From: Micromonospora sp. WMMD961
GTDB lineage: Bacteria; Actinomycetota; Actinomycetes; Mycobacteriales; Micromonosporaceae
DNA length: 64,000 nucleotides
Direction: 5' to 3'
NCBI RefSeq assembly: GCF_029626145.1
Contig: NZ_JARUBJ010000002.1
Location: 4,189,501 to 4,253,500 of the forward strand
In this document: one piece after another, positions 7,680 to 15,917 of the stretch
Position numbering within the stretch: the first letter of the stretch is position 1
Layout: every line of letters starts with the position of its first letter
Notes under the pieces: generated by a model
What the model was told of the DNA's origin: nothing
Database searches by the model: none
Seen by the model: only the letters and a program-made list of their open reading frames with translations
Translations under genes and position numbers: made by a program

Positions 7680-8240
7680 TCAGCTCTTGCGCAGCGGGGC
7701 GAGCGCGGCGCTCCAGGCGACCACCTGGTCGAGCGTGGTGGTCAGCGCGTCCTGCTGGAACGGGCCGGGCTTGAAGGTGCTGAAGTTCTCGAAGTCGGTG
7801 AAGAGCGACAGCGCGACCTGCGAGCGCACGTCCGCCATCTGCAGCTCACCGGAGATCAGCCGCAGGTGCTCCACGGCGCGCGCGCCGCCGACCGAGCCGT
7901 AGCTGACGAAGCCGACGGCCTTGTTGTTCCACTCGGCGTACAGGAAGTCGATGGCGTTCTTCAGGGCACCCGAGGTGGAGTGGTTGTACTCCGGGGTGAC
8001 GATGACGAAGCCGTCGTACGAGGCGATCGTCTCGGCCCACCGCTTGGTGTGCGGCTGGGAGTACTGGCCCATCGAGGGCGGGTACGCCTCGTCGAGGTGC
8101 GGCAGCTGGTAGTCGAGCAGGTCGACCAGCTCGTACTCCGCGTCGGAGCGCTGCTTGGCGATCTCGAGCACCCAGCGGGCGACGGCCTCCCCGTTCCGCC
8201 CCGGGCGAGTGCTGCCGAGGATGATCCCGATCCTGGTCAT
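7680..8240 (-). CDS. NAD(P)H-dependent FMN reductase
   Basis: A 186-residue flavodoxin-like oxidoreductase of the NADPH-dependent FMN reductase family. The phosphate-binding loop for FMN is ILGSTRPGRNGEAVARWV near the N-terminus, and TPEYNHSTSGALKNAIDFLY is the conserved flavin/active-site loop. Such enzymes reduce FMN, quinones, azo dyes or metal ions with NAD(P)H. The gene diverges from a MarR regulator with a palindromic operator between them, the usual arrangement for a redox- or quinone-responsive pair. A strong hairpin terminates it. Confidence 0.88.
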   Translation of the reverse strand: MTRIGIILGSTRPGRNGEAVARWVLEIAKQRSDAEYELVDLLDYQLPHLDEAYPPSMGQYSQPHTKRWAETIASYDGFVIVTPEYNHSTSGALKNAIDFLYAEWNNKAVGFVSYGSVGGARAVEHLRLISGELQMADVRSQVALSLFTDFENFSTFKPGPFQQDALTTTLDQVVAWSAALAPLRKS

Positions 8241-8290
8241 GTGTGGCGCCTTTCCAGAGGGTCTTACCTGACGGCGAGAACGCTAACCGG

Positions 8291-8308
8291 TGCTTGATTG
8301 GTCAAGCA
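8291..8308. promoter_or_regulatory. MarR-type operator, perfect inverted repeat
   Basis: TGCTTGA-TTGG-TCAAGCA is a perfect 7+4+7 palindrome between the divergent FMN reductase and MarR genes. A degenerate second copy (TTTGCTCAGTCAAACAA, 8349-8365) overlaps the predicted marR -35/-10 region, which suggests autorepression. Confidence 0.65.
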
Positions 8309-8378
8309 AATACCTTGCCTATGGTCGTAGTCACACGGAGGGTAACCATTTGCTCAGTCAAACAAGTATGATATGAGG

Positions 8379-8852
8379 ATGTCCAACCCCTCCGCGCAAA
8401 CTCCGCAACCCCTCACCCCTGATGAGGAGGCCTTGGTCCGTGCCCTCGGCCAGGTGATGTACGTGTTGCCCCGCGCGATCGACACGGACATGGTCGGTGA
8501 CCGTCAGCTACCACTCACCGAGTACACCGCCCTGATGAACCTGTCCGAGGCACCGGACCGGCGGCTGCGCATGCACGAACTGGCCGCGCTCTGCTACCTC
8601 TCGCTCAGCGGGATGACCCGTACGATCATCCGGTTGGAGACACAGGGCCTGGTCAAGCGGGAACGGTGCGAGGAGGACGCCCGGGGCTGGAACGCCGTCC
8701 TCACCGACGCCGGCTTCGCCCGCCTGGAAGAGTCCTGGCCGAGCCACCTGGCCGCCGTACGCCGCCGGTTCCTCCAGCACTTCGAGGGTCACGACCTGGC
8801 CCGATTGGCCCGCGCGTTCCGGCAGGCCGGCGCGGCGGAGACGACCGACTGA
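8379..8852 (+). CDS. MarR-family transcriptional regulator
   Basis: A 157-residue winged-helix regulator. The recognition region reads MHELAALCYLSLSGMTRTII and the wing reads KRERCEEDARGWNAVLTDAG. I chose ATG 8379 because TATGAT at 8367-8372 is an excellent -10 placed 6 bases upstream, giving a leaderless transcript; ATG 8373 is an alternative two codons upstream. It is likely to repress itself and the divergent FMN reductase through the TGCTTGA palindromes. The DUF1772 gene converges from the other side. Confidence 0.86.
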   Translation: MSNPSAQTPQPLTPDEEALVRALGQVMYVLPRAIDTDMVGDRQLPLTEYTALMNLSEAPDRRLRMHELAALCYLSLSGMTRTIIRLETQGLVKRERCEEDARGWNAVLTDAGFARLEESWPSHLAAVRRRFLQHFEGHDLARLARAFRQAGAAETTD

Positions 8853-8864
8853 GCCGTGACCGGC

Positions 8865-9374
8865 TCAGCCGGAGTGCCGTCCGGCCACCAGCAGAGCCCA
8901 GGCCAGCAACCCGAACGCGCCGGTCGACGCTATGGCCCGGACCACGTTGGCGCGTACCCAGGTGGTCTCGAAGCGCTCCCGTAGGGCCGCGAGGTCGGTG
9001 ACCCGGTCGACGTCGCCGGCACGGGCCAGCACGTTGTTCAGCGGCACGTTGACCACCGCGGTGACACCGAGCACCACCAGGTAGGCCAGCAGCCCGGCGA
9101 CGACCCAGGGCAGCGCAGCCCGGCGGTCGGCGCCCAGGTGCAGCACCGCCGCCAGCAGCGTGAACAGCAACGCGCCACCGAAGCAGACCGCGAACCACCC
9201 GTTGAGGATGGACTCGTTGATCCGTTGCATGGCGAGCACCAGCGTCCGGTCGTCGGCACGGCCCAACCCCGGCATGACCGCGTACGCGAAGGCGGCGAAC
9301 AGCCCGGCGGTCAGGCCGGTGGTCACTGTGGCGGCGAACAGGCTCACGGTACTCAGCAATCCCATGGGCACCAT
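8865..9374 (-). CDS. DUF1772-family integral membrane protein
   Basis: A 169-residue protein with four hydrophobic segments. The sequence VTAVVNVPLNNVLARAG matches the NxPxN signature I associate with DUF1772 (related to anthrone-oxygenase-like proteins), and MPGLGRADDRTLVLAMQRIN is also typical. The start is uncertain: a GTG at 9389 lies only 1 base after AGGAGG, and the ATG at 9374 lies 16 bases from it. The biochemical function in actinobacteria is unknown. It is monocistronic and converges with the MarR gene at a 12-bp gap. Confidence 0.72.
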   Translation of the reverse strand: MVPMGLLSTVSLFAATVTTGLTAGLFAAFAYAVMPGLGRADDRTLVLAMQRINESILNGWFAVCFGGALLFTLLAAVLHLGADRRAALPWVVAGLLAYLVVLGVTAVVNVPLNNVLARAGDVDRVTDLAALRERFETTWVRANVVRAIASTGAFGLLAWALLVAGRHSG

Positions 9375-9414
9375 TGCACCCGTCGACACACCTCCTGACC
9401 AGACCTGATCTCGG

Positions 9415-11259
9415 TCACCGGGCCGGGGCGTGGGCGGCGAGCGGGTTGGTGAGGGTGCCGACGAACTGCAGTGCCGCCGACGGGTCGGCCAGGTCGATCA
9501 TCTGCTGGTTGTCACGCAACTGGAGTCGGTTGAGGCAGGACAGCGTGAACTCCGGTGCGAACAGGTCGTAGTGGCGGACCCGCTCGGCCAGGTGCGGCAC
9601 CCGGTCGAAGTAGTCGGCGGCGCAGGCCGCGACCGTACGCCAGAGGTCGTCCTCGCCGATCACTCCGGCCTCGACCAGGACCGCGTTGAGGTGGCGCAGG
9701 AAGCAGTCCACCACGTCGGTGAAGATGGTCAGCAGCTTCGTGTCGTCGGGCACCTCGACCCGGATCCGCTCGACCGCCTCCGGCAGCTCGACGTCGGTGC
9801 TCATCACCGCGATTTCCTCGGCGATGTCCTTGAAGATCACCCGCTCGACGGTGTCGTGCTCGTCGAGGACGAGGATGACGTTCTCGCCGTGCGGCATGAA
9901 CGCCAGGTCGTGGGCGTAGAAGCTGTGCAACAACGGGGTGAGGTAGGCGTCCAGGTAGCGGCGCAACCACACCTCGGGCGCCAACCCGGACCGGGCGATC
10001 AGCGCCGCCGCCAGCGACCCGCCCTCGCTGTCCACGTGCAGCAGCGCGGCCATGGTGGACAGCCGACGCCCCGGCGCCAGGTCGGGCACCGGGCTCTCCC
10101 GCCACAGGGCGGCCAGCATCTTGCGGTACGGGGAGGTGCGGTCGGTCGCCGCCTCGTACTGCCGGTGCCGGTAACCCACCGCGGCCCGCTCCCGGATCAC
10201 GGTCAGACCGGTGCCGGTCAGCACCTCGTCGCCCGCGATCAGGTCGGCCAGCCAGTCGTTGATCGCTGGGGTGGCCGCCATGTACGCGGCTGACAGCCCG
10301 CGCATGAAGCCCATGTTCAGCACCGACAGCGCGGTCTTCACGTAGTGCCGGCCCGGCTCGCTGACGTTGAAGAAGGTGCGGATGGACTGTTGGGCCAGGT
10401 ACACGTCCGGTCCGGGGCCGAGGTGCACCAGCCGGCGCTCGGCCAGCTCCCCGGCGAAGGTGACGGCCAGCTTGTTCCACCACTGCCACGGGTGGGCGGG
10501 GATCAGGTGGTAGTCGGCCAGGTCCAGACCGAGATCGGCCATCGTGGCCGCGAACCGGGCCCGGGTGAGCGCGTCCAGCTCGCCCTCGATCAGGGTGTCG
10601 TAGTCGAGGTCGGCCGCGCTGCTGAACGTCGCGTGGTCGCGGTGCGCGGCGAGCCACTCCAACCGGACCGGGGCGGCGACCTCCGGGGCGTAGCTGTGGT
10701 ACTCGTCGACGCCGAAGCCGAGGCGGCCGTTGTTGGCCACGAAACAGGGGTGGCCCTCGGTCATCGACGTCTCGATGGTCTGGAAGTCGGCCTCGGCCAG
10801 CTCGGCGGCGTTCGGCGCGGCCTGGGCCAGCTTGTACGCGCTGCCGGCCAGCGTCGAGGTGATCTCCTCCAGGTAGACCGGGAGCACCCGCGCGGAGAGC
10901 CCGAGGGTGCCGCGCAGCTCGACGACGAGGTCCACCGCGTCGGGTGGCAGCGACGTGCCGGCGCGGTGCCGGGTGATGCTGTCCGCGTCGATCTGCCAGT
11001 GCTCCAGGGCGAGCACCCGCGCGGCGAACCGGTAGGTGACCGAACCGTCGTCGCTGCCGACCTCGTACCACTGTCGGTCGTCGGGGCCCGACACGGGCTG
11101 CGGGGTGAGCAGCCGTTCGTGGGTGAACTCGGCGAGCGCCTTGCGGACCAGCAACCGGTTGGCCCGCGCCCAGCGTTCCGGGGTGAGGTGGCCGACCGGG
11201 TTTGCGGCGTCGTGCCCGGTGGTGGTGGGCGTCGAGGTGGGGGCGGCGGTGGTGGTCAC
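9415..11259 (-). CDS. desD: desferrioxamine synthetase DesD (NIS synthetase, IucA/IucC family)
   Basis: A 614-residue NRPS-independent siderophore synthetase that uses ATP to condense and cyclise N-hydroxy-N-succinyl-cadaverine units into desferrioxamine. Typical type C features are TEGHPCFVANNGRLGFG, HPWQWWNKL, SIRTFFNVSEPGRHYVKTAL and the C-terminal FMPHGENVILVLDEHDTVER. The GTG at 11259 is preceded by AAGGAG and overlaps the desC stop (GTGA). It is the last gene of a desE-A-B-C-D operon behind an iron box. The length and the AlcC/DesD-type motifs, together with the neighbouring decarboxylase and monooxygenase, make the desferrioxamine assignment strong. Confidence 0.94.
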   Translation of the reverse strand: MTTTAAPTSTPTTTGHDAANPVGHLTPERWARANRLLVRKALAEFTHERLLTPQPVSGPDDRQWYEVGSDDGSVTYRFAARVLALEHWQIDADSITRHRAGTSLPPDAVDLVVELRGTLGLSARVLPVYLEEITSTLAGSAYKLAQAAPNAAELAEADFQTIETSMTEGHPCFVANNGRLGFGVDEYHSYAPEVAAPVRLEWLAAHRDHATFSSAADLDYDTLIEGELDALTRARFAATMADLGLDLADYHLIPAHPWQWWNKLAVTFAGELAERRLVHLGPGPDVYLAQQSIRTFFNVSEPGRHYVKTALSVLNMGFMRGLSAAYMAATPAINDWLADLIAGDEVLTGTGLTVIRERAAVGYRHRQYEAATDRTSPYRKMLAALWRESPVPDLAPGRRLSTMAALLHVDSEGGSLAAALIARSGLAPEVWLRRYLDAYLTPLLHSFYAHDLAFMPHGENVILVLDEHDTVERVIFKDIAEEIAVMSTDVELPEAVERIRVEVPDDTKLLTIFTDVVDCFLRHLNAVLVEAGVIGEDDLWRTVAACAADYFDRVPHLAERVRHYDLFAPEFTLSCLNRLQLRDNQQMIDLADPSAALQFVGTLTNPLAAHAPAR

Positions 11260-11894
11260 GCCGGGGCTCCTTCGGTTCGGGTGGTGGCAGCGCGGTCGGT
11301 AGTGGCGCGGTCCGCGGCGGCGCGGTCGGCGGCGGCGCGGTCGGCGGCGGCCTCGAACTGGGTTCGGGTGCAGACGCTGAGCAGGGCGTCCTTCTCCGGC
11401 TTGGCGATCGGGCCGACGACCTCGAAGCCGACGGCCGCGTTCAACGCGTGCACGGCGGTGTTGCGGACGTCCGGTTCGACCACCACCCGCCGGGTCGTCG
11501 GGTCGGCGAAGAGCCACGCCATGACGGTGGTCAGCACCGCGCGGGTGAAGCCGTGCACCGGGGTGCCGACGGGTGCGCAGAGGAAGTGCATGCCCACGTC
11601 ACCGGGTTGGTGGGCGTAGAGGCCGACCACCTCGACGTGGGCCGGGTCGTAGCGCTCGGCGAGGAAGGCGGGACTCCCCCGCCACAGTCCGAGGTACGCG
11701 TCGTGGTGCGGGTGCGCGGCGATCCGCCGGTACTCCTCGGCCACCTGGGCCTGGTCGGCGTCCTGCATCAGCCAGAACGCCGCCTTCGGGTGGGTCACCC
11801 AGGAATGCAGCAGCGCGGCGTCGGCGTCCGGATCGAGCGTACGCAGGGCGAACTCGCCGAGCCGGTCGTCGACGCGGGCGAAGACGACCGTCAC
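11256..11894 (-). CDS. desC: N-hydroxycadaverine acyltransferase DesC, with repetitive C-terminal tail
   Basis: A 212-residue GNAT-like acyltransferase that transfers succinyl or acetyl from CoA to N-hydroxycadaverine. IucB/RhbD-type features are HPKAAFWLM, GDVGMHFLCAP, TRRVVVEPDVRNTAVH and LNAAVGFEVVG. The GTG start overlaps the desB stop by 4 bp and the stop overlaps desD. After about residue 185 the protein ends in a low-complexity tail of repeated AADRA units (about three near-perfect 15-bp DNA repeats at 11297-11352), which I do not expect in characterised DesC proteins. Confidence 0.9.
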   Translation of the reverse strand: MTVVFARVDDRLGEFALRTLDPDADAALLHSWVTHPKAAFWLMQDADQAQVAEEYRRIAAHPHHDAYLGLWRGSPAFLAERYDPAHVEVVGLYAHQPGDVGMHFLCAPVGTPVHGFTRAVLTTVMAWLFADPTTRRVVVEPDVRNTAVHALNAAVGFEVVGPIAKPEKDALLSVCTRTQFEAAADRAAADRAAADRATTDRAATTRTEGAPA

Positions 11895-13168
11895 GACGGG
11901 ACCCCGAACTCCTGGAAGGTGATGCTCTTCTCGATCGGGTAGTGCTCGCGGCCGAGCAGCTCGCGGATGATCCAGGAGTTGCGGTAGGGGCCCATGCCCA
12001 GGTCCGGTGACGTGATGCTGTGCGTGTGGGTGCCCGCGTTCTGCAGGAAGATGCCCCGCCCGCCGTGGTCGATGCTGTAGTTGCGGGCCACGTCGAAGCG
12101 GCCGTGCGCGTCCCAGCGGATCCGGTCGCGCACCGGTTCGAGGAACTCCGGCACCCGGTAGTGGTAGCCGGTGGCGAGGACCAGGCCCTCGGTGCGCACC
12201 GTGAAGTCGCGCTCCTGCTCCACCTGACGCAACCTGAGGGTGTACGCCCCGTCCTGGTGGTCGGCGCCGACCAACTCGCTGTTGGTGAGCAGGCGGGTGT
12301 TCACCGGCCCGTCGACGCTGTGCGCGTACAGCAGGTCGAAGATGTCGTTGATCAGGTCGGAGTTGATCCCCTTGAACAGGCTCTTCTGCTCGGACTCCAG
12401 CCGGTAGCGGGTCTCCTCCGGCAGCGCGTGGAAGTAGTCCACGTAGTCCGGTGAGGTCATCTCCAGCGTCAGCTTGGTGTATTCGAGGGGGAAGAACCGT
12501 GGCGAACGGGTCACCCAGTTGAGCTGGTAGCCGTACCGGTCGATGTCACCGAGCAGGTCGTGGTAGATCTCGGCGGCGCTCTGCCCACTGCCCACCACGG
12601 TGATGCTGCGCTTGGTGCGCAGCGCGTCGCGGTGCTCCAGGTAACGGGAGTTGTGCACGGCGTCGCCCGGCAACCCGGCGACCGCGTCGGGCAGGTACGG
12701 CGGGGTGCCGGTGCCGAGCACCAGGTGCCGGGCCCGGTACTCCACGGTCTCCCCCGCGCCGGTGCTGGCTCGCACCACGTACCGCTCGTCGGCGGAGTCG
12801 AACTCCACAGTGGTGACCGTCTGACCGAAGCGCAGGTTCGGCAGTTTGGCCGCCGCCCACCGGCAGTACGCGTCGTACTCGCTGCGCAGCGGGTAGAAGC
12901 TCTCCCGGATGTAGAACGGGTAGAGCCGGCCGATCTCCTTGAGGTAGTTGAGGAAGGAGTACGGCGACGTCGGGTCGGCGAGGCTGACCAGGTCGGCGAT
13001 GAACGGCGTCTGCAACCGGGCCGACTCCAGCAGCATGCCGGGGTGCCAGGCCAGACCGGGGCGGGCCTCCAGGAACACGCCGTCCAGGTCGTCGATCGGC
13101 GCGGTGAGGCAGGCCAGGCCCAGGTTGTACGGGCCCAGCCCGATGGCGACGAAGTCGTGGGTGGACAT
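11891..13168 (-). CDS. desB: cadaverine N-monooxygenase DesB
   Basis: A 425-residue FAD/NADPH N-hydroxylase of the lysine/ornithine monooxygenase family that hydroxylates cadaverine. The FAD site is IGLGPYNLGLACL at the N-terminus, the NADPH site is ITVVGSGQSAAEIYHDLL mid-protein, and the C-terminal ATGYHYRVP motif is present. Lysine-hydroxylase-like WHPGMLLESARLQTPF is also clear. It starts 24 bp after desA and overlaps desC. It acts second in the pathway, between DesA and DesC. Confidence 0.94.
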   Translation of the reverse strand: MSTHDFVAIGLGPYNLGLACLTAPIDDLDGVFLEARPGLAWHPGMLLESARLQTPFIADLVSLADPTSPYSFLNYLKEIGRLYPFYIRESFYPLRSEYDAYCRWAAAKLPNLRFGQTVTTVEFDSADERYVVRASTGAGETVEYRARHLVLGTGTPPYLPDAVAGLPGDAVHNSRYLEHRDALRTKRSITVVGSGQSAAEIYHDLLGDIDRYGYQLNWVTRSPRFFPLEYTKLTLEMTSPDYVDYFHALPEETRYRLESEQKSLFKGINSDLINDIFDLLYAHSVDGPVNTRLLTNSELVGADHQDGAYTLRLRQVEQERDFTVRTEGLVLATGYHYRVPEFLEPVRDRIRWDAHGRFDVARNYSIDHGGRGIFLQNAGTHTHSITSPDLGMGPYRNSWIIRELLGREHYPIEKSITFQEFGVPS

Positions 13169-13192
13169 ACGGCTCTCCAGGCGCGGTCGGCG

Positions 13193-14731
13193 TCAGCCGA
13201 CGTGGCAGGTCAGGTCGGCGGCGGTGTGCTCACGCACGTACCGGCCGGCGTGGTGGGCGATCAGTTCCAGCACGTGGTCGACGTCGTCGATCGTCGTCGC
13301 CGGGTTGAGCACCGTGAACTTCAGGAAGTGGTGACCGTCCACCCGGGTGCCGGCGACCACGGCGAGGCCGGACGCCGCGAGGGCCTCCCGGGCGTGCAGG
13401 TTGGCCGCGTCGGCCAACTCCCGGCCGGGGCCGGTGGGCAGGTAGCGGAAGACCACAGTGCTCAGTTCGGAGCGGGTAACCACCTCGAAGCGGGGGTCCT
13501 CGCTGACCAACTGCCAGGCGTCGGCGGCCCGGTCGACCACCTCGTCGAAGAGCGCGCCGAGCGCGTCCGGACCCATCACCCGCAGGGTCAGCCAGAGCTT
13601 CAGCGCGTCGAAGCGGCGGGTGGTCTGCAGGCTCTTGTCGACCTGGTTGGGGATGCGCTGCTCCACCATCCGGGCCGGGTTGAGGTAGTCGGCGTGGTAC
13701 GTGGCGTGCCGCAGGGTCCGCCGGTCCCGAACGAGCAGCGCGCTGGAACTGACCGGCTGGAAGAACGACTTGTGGAAGTCGACGGTGACCGAGTCGGCCC
13801 GTTCGATGCCGTCGAGCAGGTGCCGGCGTGTCGGCGAGACGAGCAGACCGCAGCCGTACGCGGCGTCCACGTGCAGCCACACGCCGGTCGCCGCGCAGAT
13901 CGCGGCAAGCTCCGTCAACGGGTCGATGGAGCCGAAGTCGGTGGTGCCGGCGGTGGCGACGACGGCCATCACGACCAGTCCGGCCTCCCGGCACCGGGCG
14001 ATCTCCGCGCTCACCGCGGCCGACCGGATGCGTCGACGGCTGTCGGTGGGGACCGCGATCACCGCGTCCGGGGCGAGCCCGAGCAGCTTGGCCGATTTCT
14101 GCACGCTGAAGTGACCGGCGGCAGAGGTGAGCACCCGCAGCCGGGGCAGCAGCTCGGCACGGGCCGCCGGGCCGATCGCGGCGACGCACGCCTCCTCGCG
14201 GGCGAGCAGCAGCGCCTGGAGGTTGGACTGGCTGCCGCCGCTGGTGAAGACACCGTCGGCGCTGGGGCCGAGCCCGATCCGCGCGGCGGTCCAGTCGATG
14301 AGCCGCCGCTCGATCAGGGTCGCCCCGGCGCTCTGGTCCCAGGTGTCCAGGGACGAGTTCACGGCGCTGAGCACCGCCTCGCCGAGCAGCGCCGGGATGG
14401 CCACCGGGCAGTTGAGGTGGGCGAGGTAGCGGGGGTGGTGGAACCAGACGGCGTCGCGCAGGTAGACGTCCTCCAGCTCGTCCAGCGCGGCGCCGGCATC
14501 GCCCAACGGTCGGTCCAGGTCAACCCGGTCGACCAGGGGTGCCAGCTCGGCCGGGGTGATCCCGGTGACGGGACGATCGACGGTGGCGACCCGGCGGGCG
14601 ACCCGGTCGACCCCGTCGGCGATCGTCCGCCGGTACTGCTCGACCGAACCGTCATGCAGCAGGTGGGCGCGCGCGACGGCCGGTGTCGGTGACGGCGCGG
14701 TGGTCTCGACGGGGTACGTCGGCACGGTCAC
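13193..14731 (-). CDS. desA: lysine decarboxylase DesA (PLP group II decarboxylase)
   Basis: A 512-residue PLP enzyme that makes cadaverine from lysine, the first step of desferrioxamine synthesis. The Schiff-base lysine is Lys321 in VDFHKSFFQPVSSS, and the cofactor-binding VWLHVDAAYGCG and FTSGGSQSNLQALL motifs are present. I chose GTG 14731 with GGAAGGA upstream; a much longer in-frame ORF runs through the binding-protein gene and is an artefact. It is separated from desE by about 80 bp containing a strong hairpin, so transcription probably enters from the desE promoter. Confidence 0.94.
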   Translation of the reverse strand: MTVPTYPVETTAPSPTPAVARAHLLHDGSVEQYRRTIADGVDRVARRVATVDRPVTGITPAELAPLVDRVDLDRPLGDAGAALDELEDVYLRDAVWFHHPRYLAHLNCPVAIPALLGEAVLSAVNSSLDTWDQSAGATLIERRLIDWTAARIGLGPSADGVFTSGGSQSNLQALLLAREEACVAAIGPAARAELLPRLRVLTSAAGHFSVQKSAKLLGLAPDAVIAVPTDSRRRIRSAAVSAEIARCREAGLVVMAVVATAGTTDFGSIDPLTELAAICAATGVWLHVDAAYGCGLLVSPTRRHLLDGIERADSVTVDFHKSFFQPVSSSALLVRDRRTLRHATYHADYLNPARMVEQRIPNQVDKSLQTTRRFDALKLWLTLRVMGPDALGALFDEVVDRAADAWQLVSEDPRFEVVTRSELSTVVFRYLPTGPGRELADAANLHAREALAASGLAVVAGTRVDGHHFLKFTVLNPATTIDDVDHVLELIAHHAGRYVREHTAADLTCHVG

Positions 14732-14774
14732 GGGATGTCCTTCCACGTTCTCGACGAGGGCAGCGAGGACCCAA

Positions 14775-14798
14775 CCGGGGCGCGGCGGTGCGCCCCGG
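14775..14798 (-). terminator. intercistronic hairpin between desE and desA
   Basis: CCGGGGCGC and GCGCCCCGG form a perfect 9-bp stem with a 6-base loop, 14 bp after the desE stop. No second iron box lies in the desE-desA gap, so the hairpin probably acts as a leaky terminator or 3'-stability element that keeps binding-protein mRNA above biosynthetic mRNA. Confidence 0.55.
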
Positions 14799-14811
14799 GG
14801 TGCTGGGTGGT

Positions 14812-15843
14812 TCAGCTGACCTTCTTCGCGTTCCGGATGGCGGTGGCGAGGTTCTCCAGCAGTGGCGCGGAGCCGGCGTACGAGAAGCGGGGCACCGCGT
14901 CCCATGGCGTCACCTGGTTGGCCTTGACCGCCGGCAGTTGCTGCCAGGTCGGCTTGGCGGTGAGGTCCTTGGGTTGCAGGGCGGTGCTGCGGTTGTCCAG
15001 CAGGATCAGGTCGGCCGGGAACTTGGCGGTGTTCTCCCAGCTCAGTGCCTCGAAGTAGTCTCCGGCTTCGAGCTTGGTGGGGACCACGATGTCGACGCCC
15101 AACTCGGCGAAGTACATCAGGTCGGTGCTGACCTTCGGGTTGGAGACGTAGAAGAGGTCGGGGCTGCCGGAGCAGGCCATCACCTTGATGCCGGGGTTGG
15201 CCTTGACCGCCTGCCGGACCGCCTCGGCGGCGGCGTCGAAGCGGGCCTTCGCGTCGGTGACCTTCTTCGCGGACAGGTCCGCGCCGAGCGACTCGGCCAG
15301 CGCGGCGTAGCGCTCGATCGGCTTGGTCATCGGCACCCGGGCGGTGGTGATCGCCACGCTGGGCGCGAGCGGGAGGATCTTGGCCTTGCTCTCGTCCGGC
15401 ACGTACCAGAGCGCGTCCGGGTCGTACATGTGGGTGACCAGCAGTTCGGGGCGCAGCGCCGCGTACTTCTCCAGGCTGAACTCGCCCCACACGTTGCCGA
15501 GGATCTCGACGGCCTCGATGTTCAGGTCGCCGGCCTGCGGGTCGGCGGTGCCGTCCGCCCGCCTGGTCTCACCGAACACGCCCACGAGCTGCTTGTCGAG
15601 ACCGAAATCGATCAGTGCTGCCGCCACGCCGGTGAAGGCCACCACGCGGGTCGGCCGGGCCTTCGCCTCCACCTTCGTGGCCCGGTCGTCGGTGAACGAC
15701 CAGGGGCCACTTCCGTTGTCGGCGGCGGGCTTCGCGGTGTCGTCAGCGCCACAGGCGGCGAGCAGGGTGGCCAGCGTGGCGGCACCACCGGCGGCCAGGA
15801 GGCCACGGCGGGAGAGGCGACGTGCGGACAGGGCATCGGGCAT
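14812..15843 (-). CDS. desE: ferrioxamine-binding lipoprotein DesE (FhuD/FepB type)
   Basis: A 343-residue siderophore-binding lipoprotein. The N-terminus combines a twin-arginine-like SRRGLLAAGGAATLATLLAAC with the lipobox cysteine at residue 31. The mature domain has the class III binding-protein pattern (TRVVAFTGVAAALIDFGLDK, then SLEKYAALRPELLVTHMYDP). It captures ferric hydroxamate for the FecCD-type importer encoded on the other side of the iron box. The ATG at 15843 lies about 50 bp from that box. It is the first gene of the leftward des operon. DesF, the reductase found beside desE in Streptomyces, is not in the window. Confidence 0.9.
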   Translation of the reverse strand: MPDALSARRLSRRGLLAAGGAATLATLLAACGADDTAKPAADNGSGPWSFTDDRATKVEAKARPTRVVAFTGVAAALIDFGLDKQLVGVFGETRRADGTADPQAGDLNIEAVEILGNVWGEFSLEKYAALRPELLVTHMYDPDALWYVPDESKAKILPLAPSVAITTARVPMTKPIERYAALAESLGADLSAKKVTDAKARFDAAAEAVRQAVKANPGIKVMACSGSPDLFYVSNPKVSTDLMYFAELGVDIVVPTKLEAGDYFEALSWENTAKFPADLILLDNRSTALQPKDLTAKPTWQQLPAVKANQVTPWDAVPRFSYAGSAPLLENLATAIRNAKKVS

Positions 15844-15894
15844 GGTGTTGTCTTTCGATCAAGGGTTTGGTCGGACTCGACCAGGGCAGCGGGG

Positions 15895-15911
15895 TTAGGT
15901 TAGCCTAACCT
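15895..15911. promoter_or_regulatory. iron box (IdeR/DmdR1 operator) for both arms of the siderophore locus
   Basis: TTAGGTTAGCCTAACCT closely matches the known actinobacterial iron box TTAGGTTAGGCTAACCTAA. It sits between the divergent desE and permease genes, and the embedded TAACCT also serves as a plausible -10 for the rightward leaderless transcript. Iron-loaded repressor would shut off both operons. Confidence 0.9.
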
Positions 15912-15917
15912 CGGTCA

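Noticed and set aside
13193..15490. Long frame joining DesA with the region of DesE as a fusion protein
   Set aside because: The upstream part is a different frame of desE. The real DesA start is GTG 14731 with a good ribosome site.
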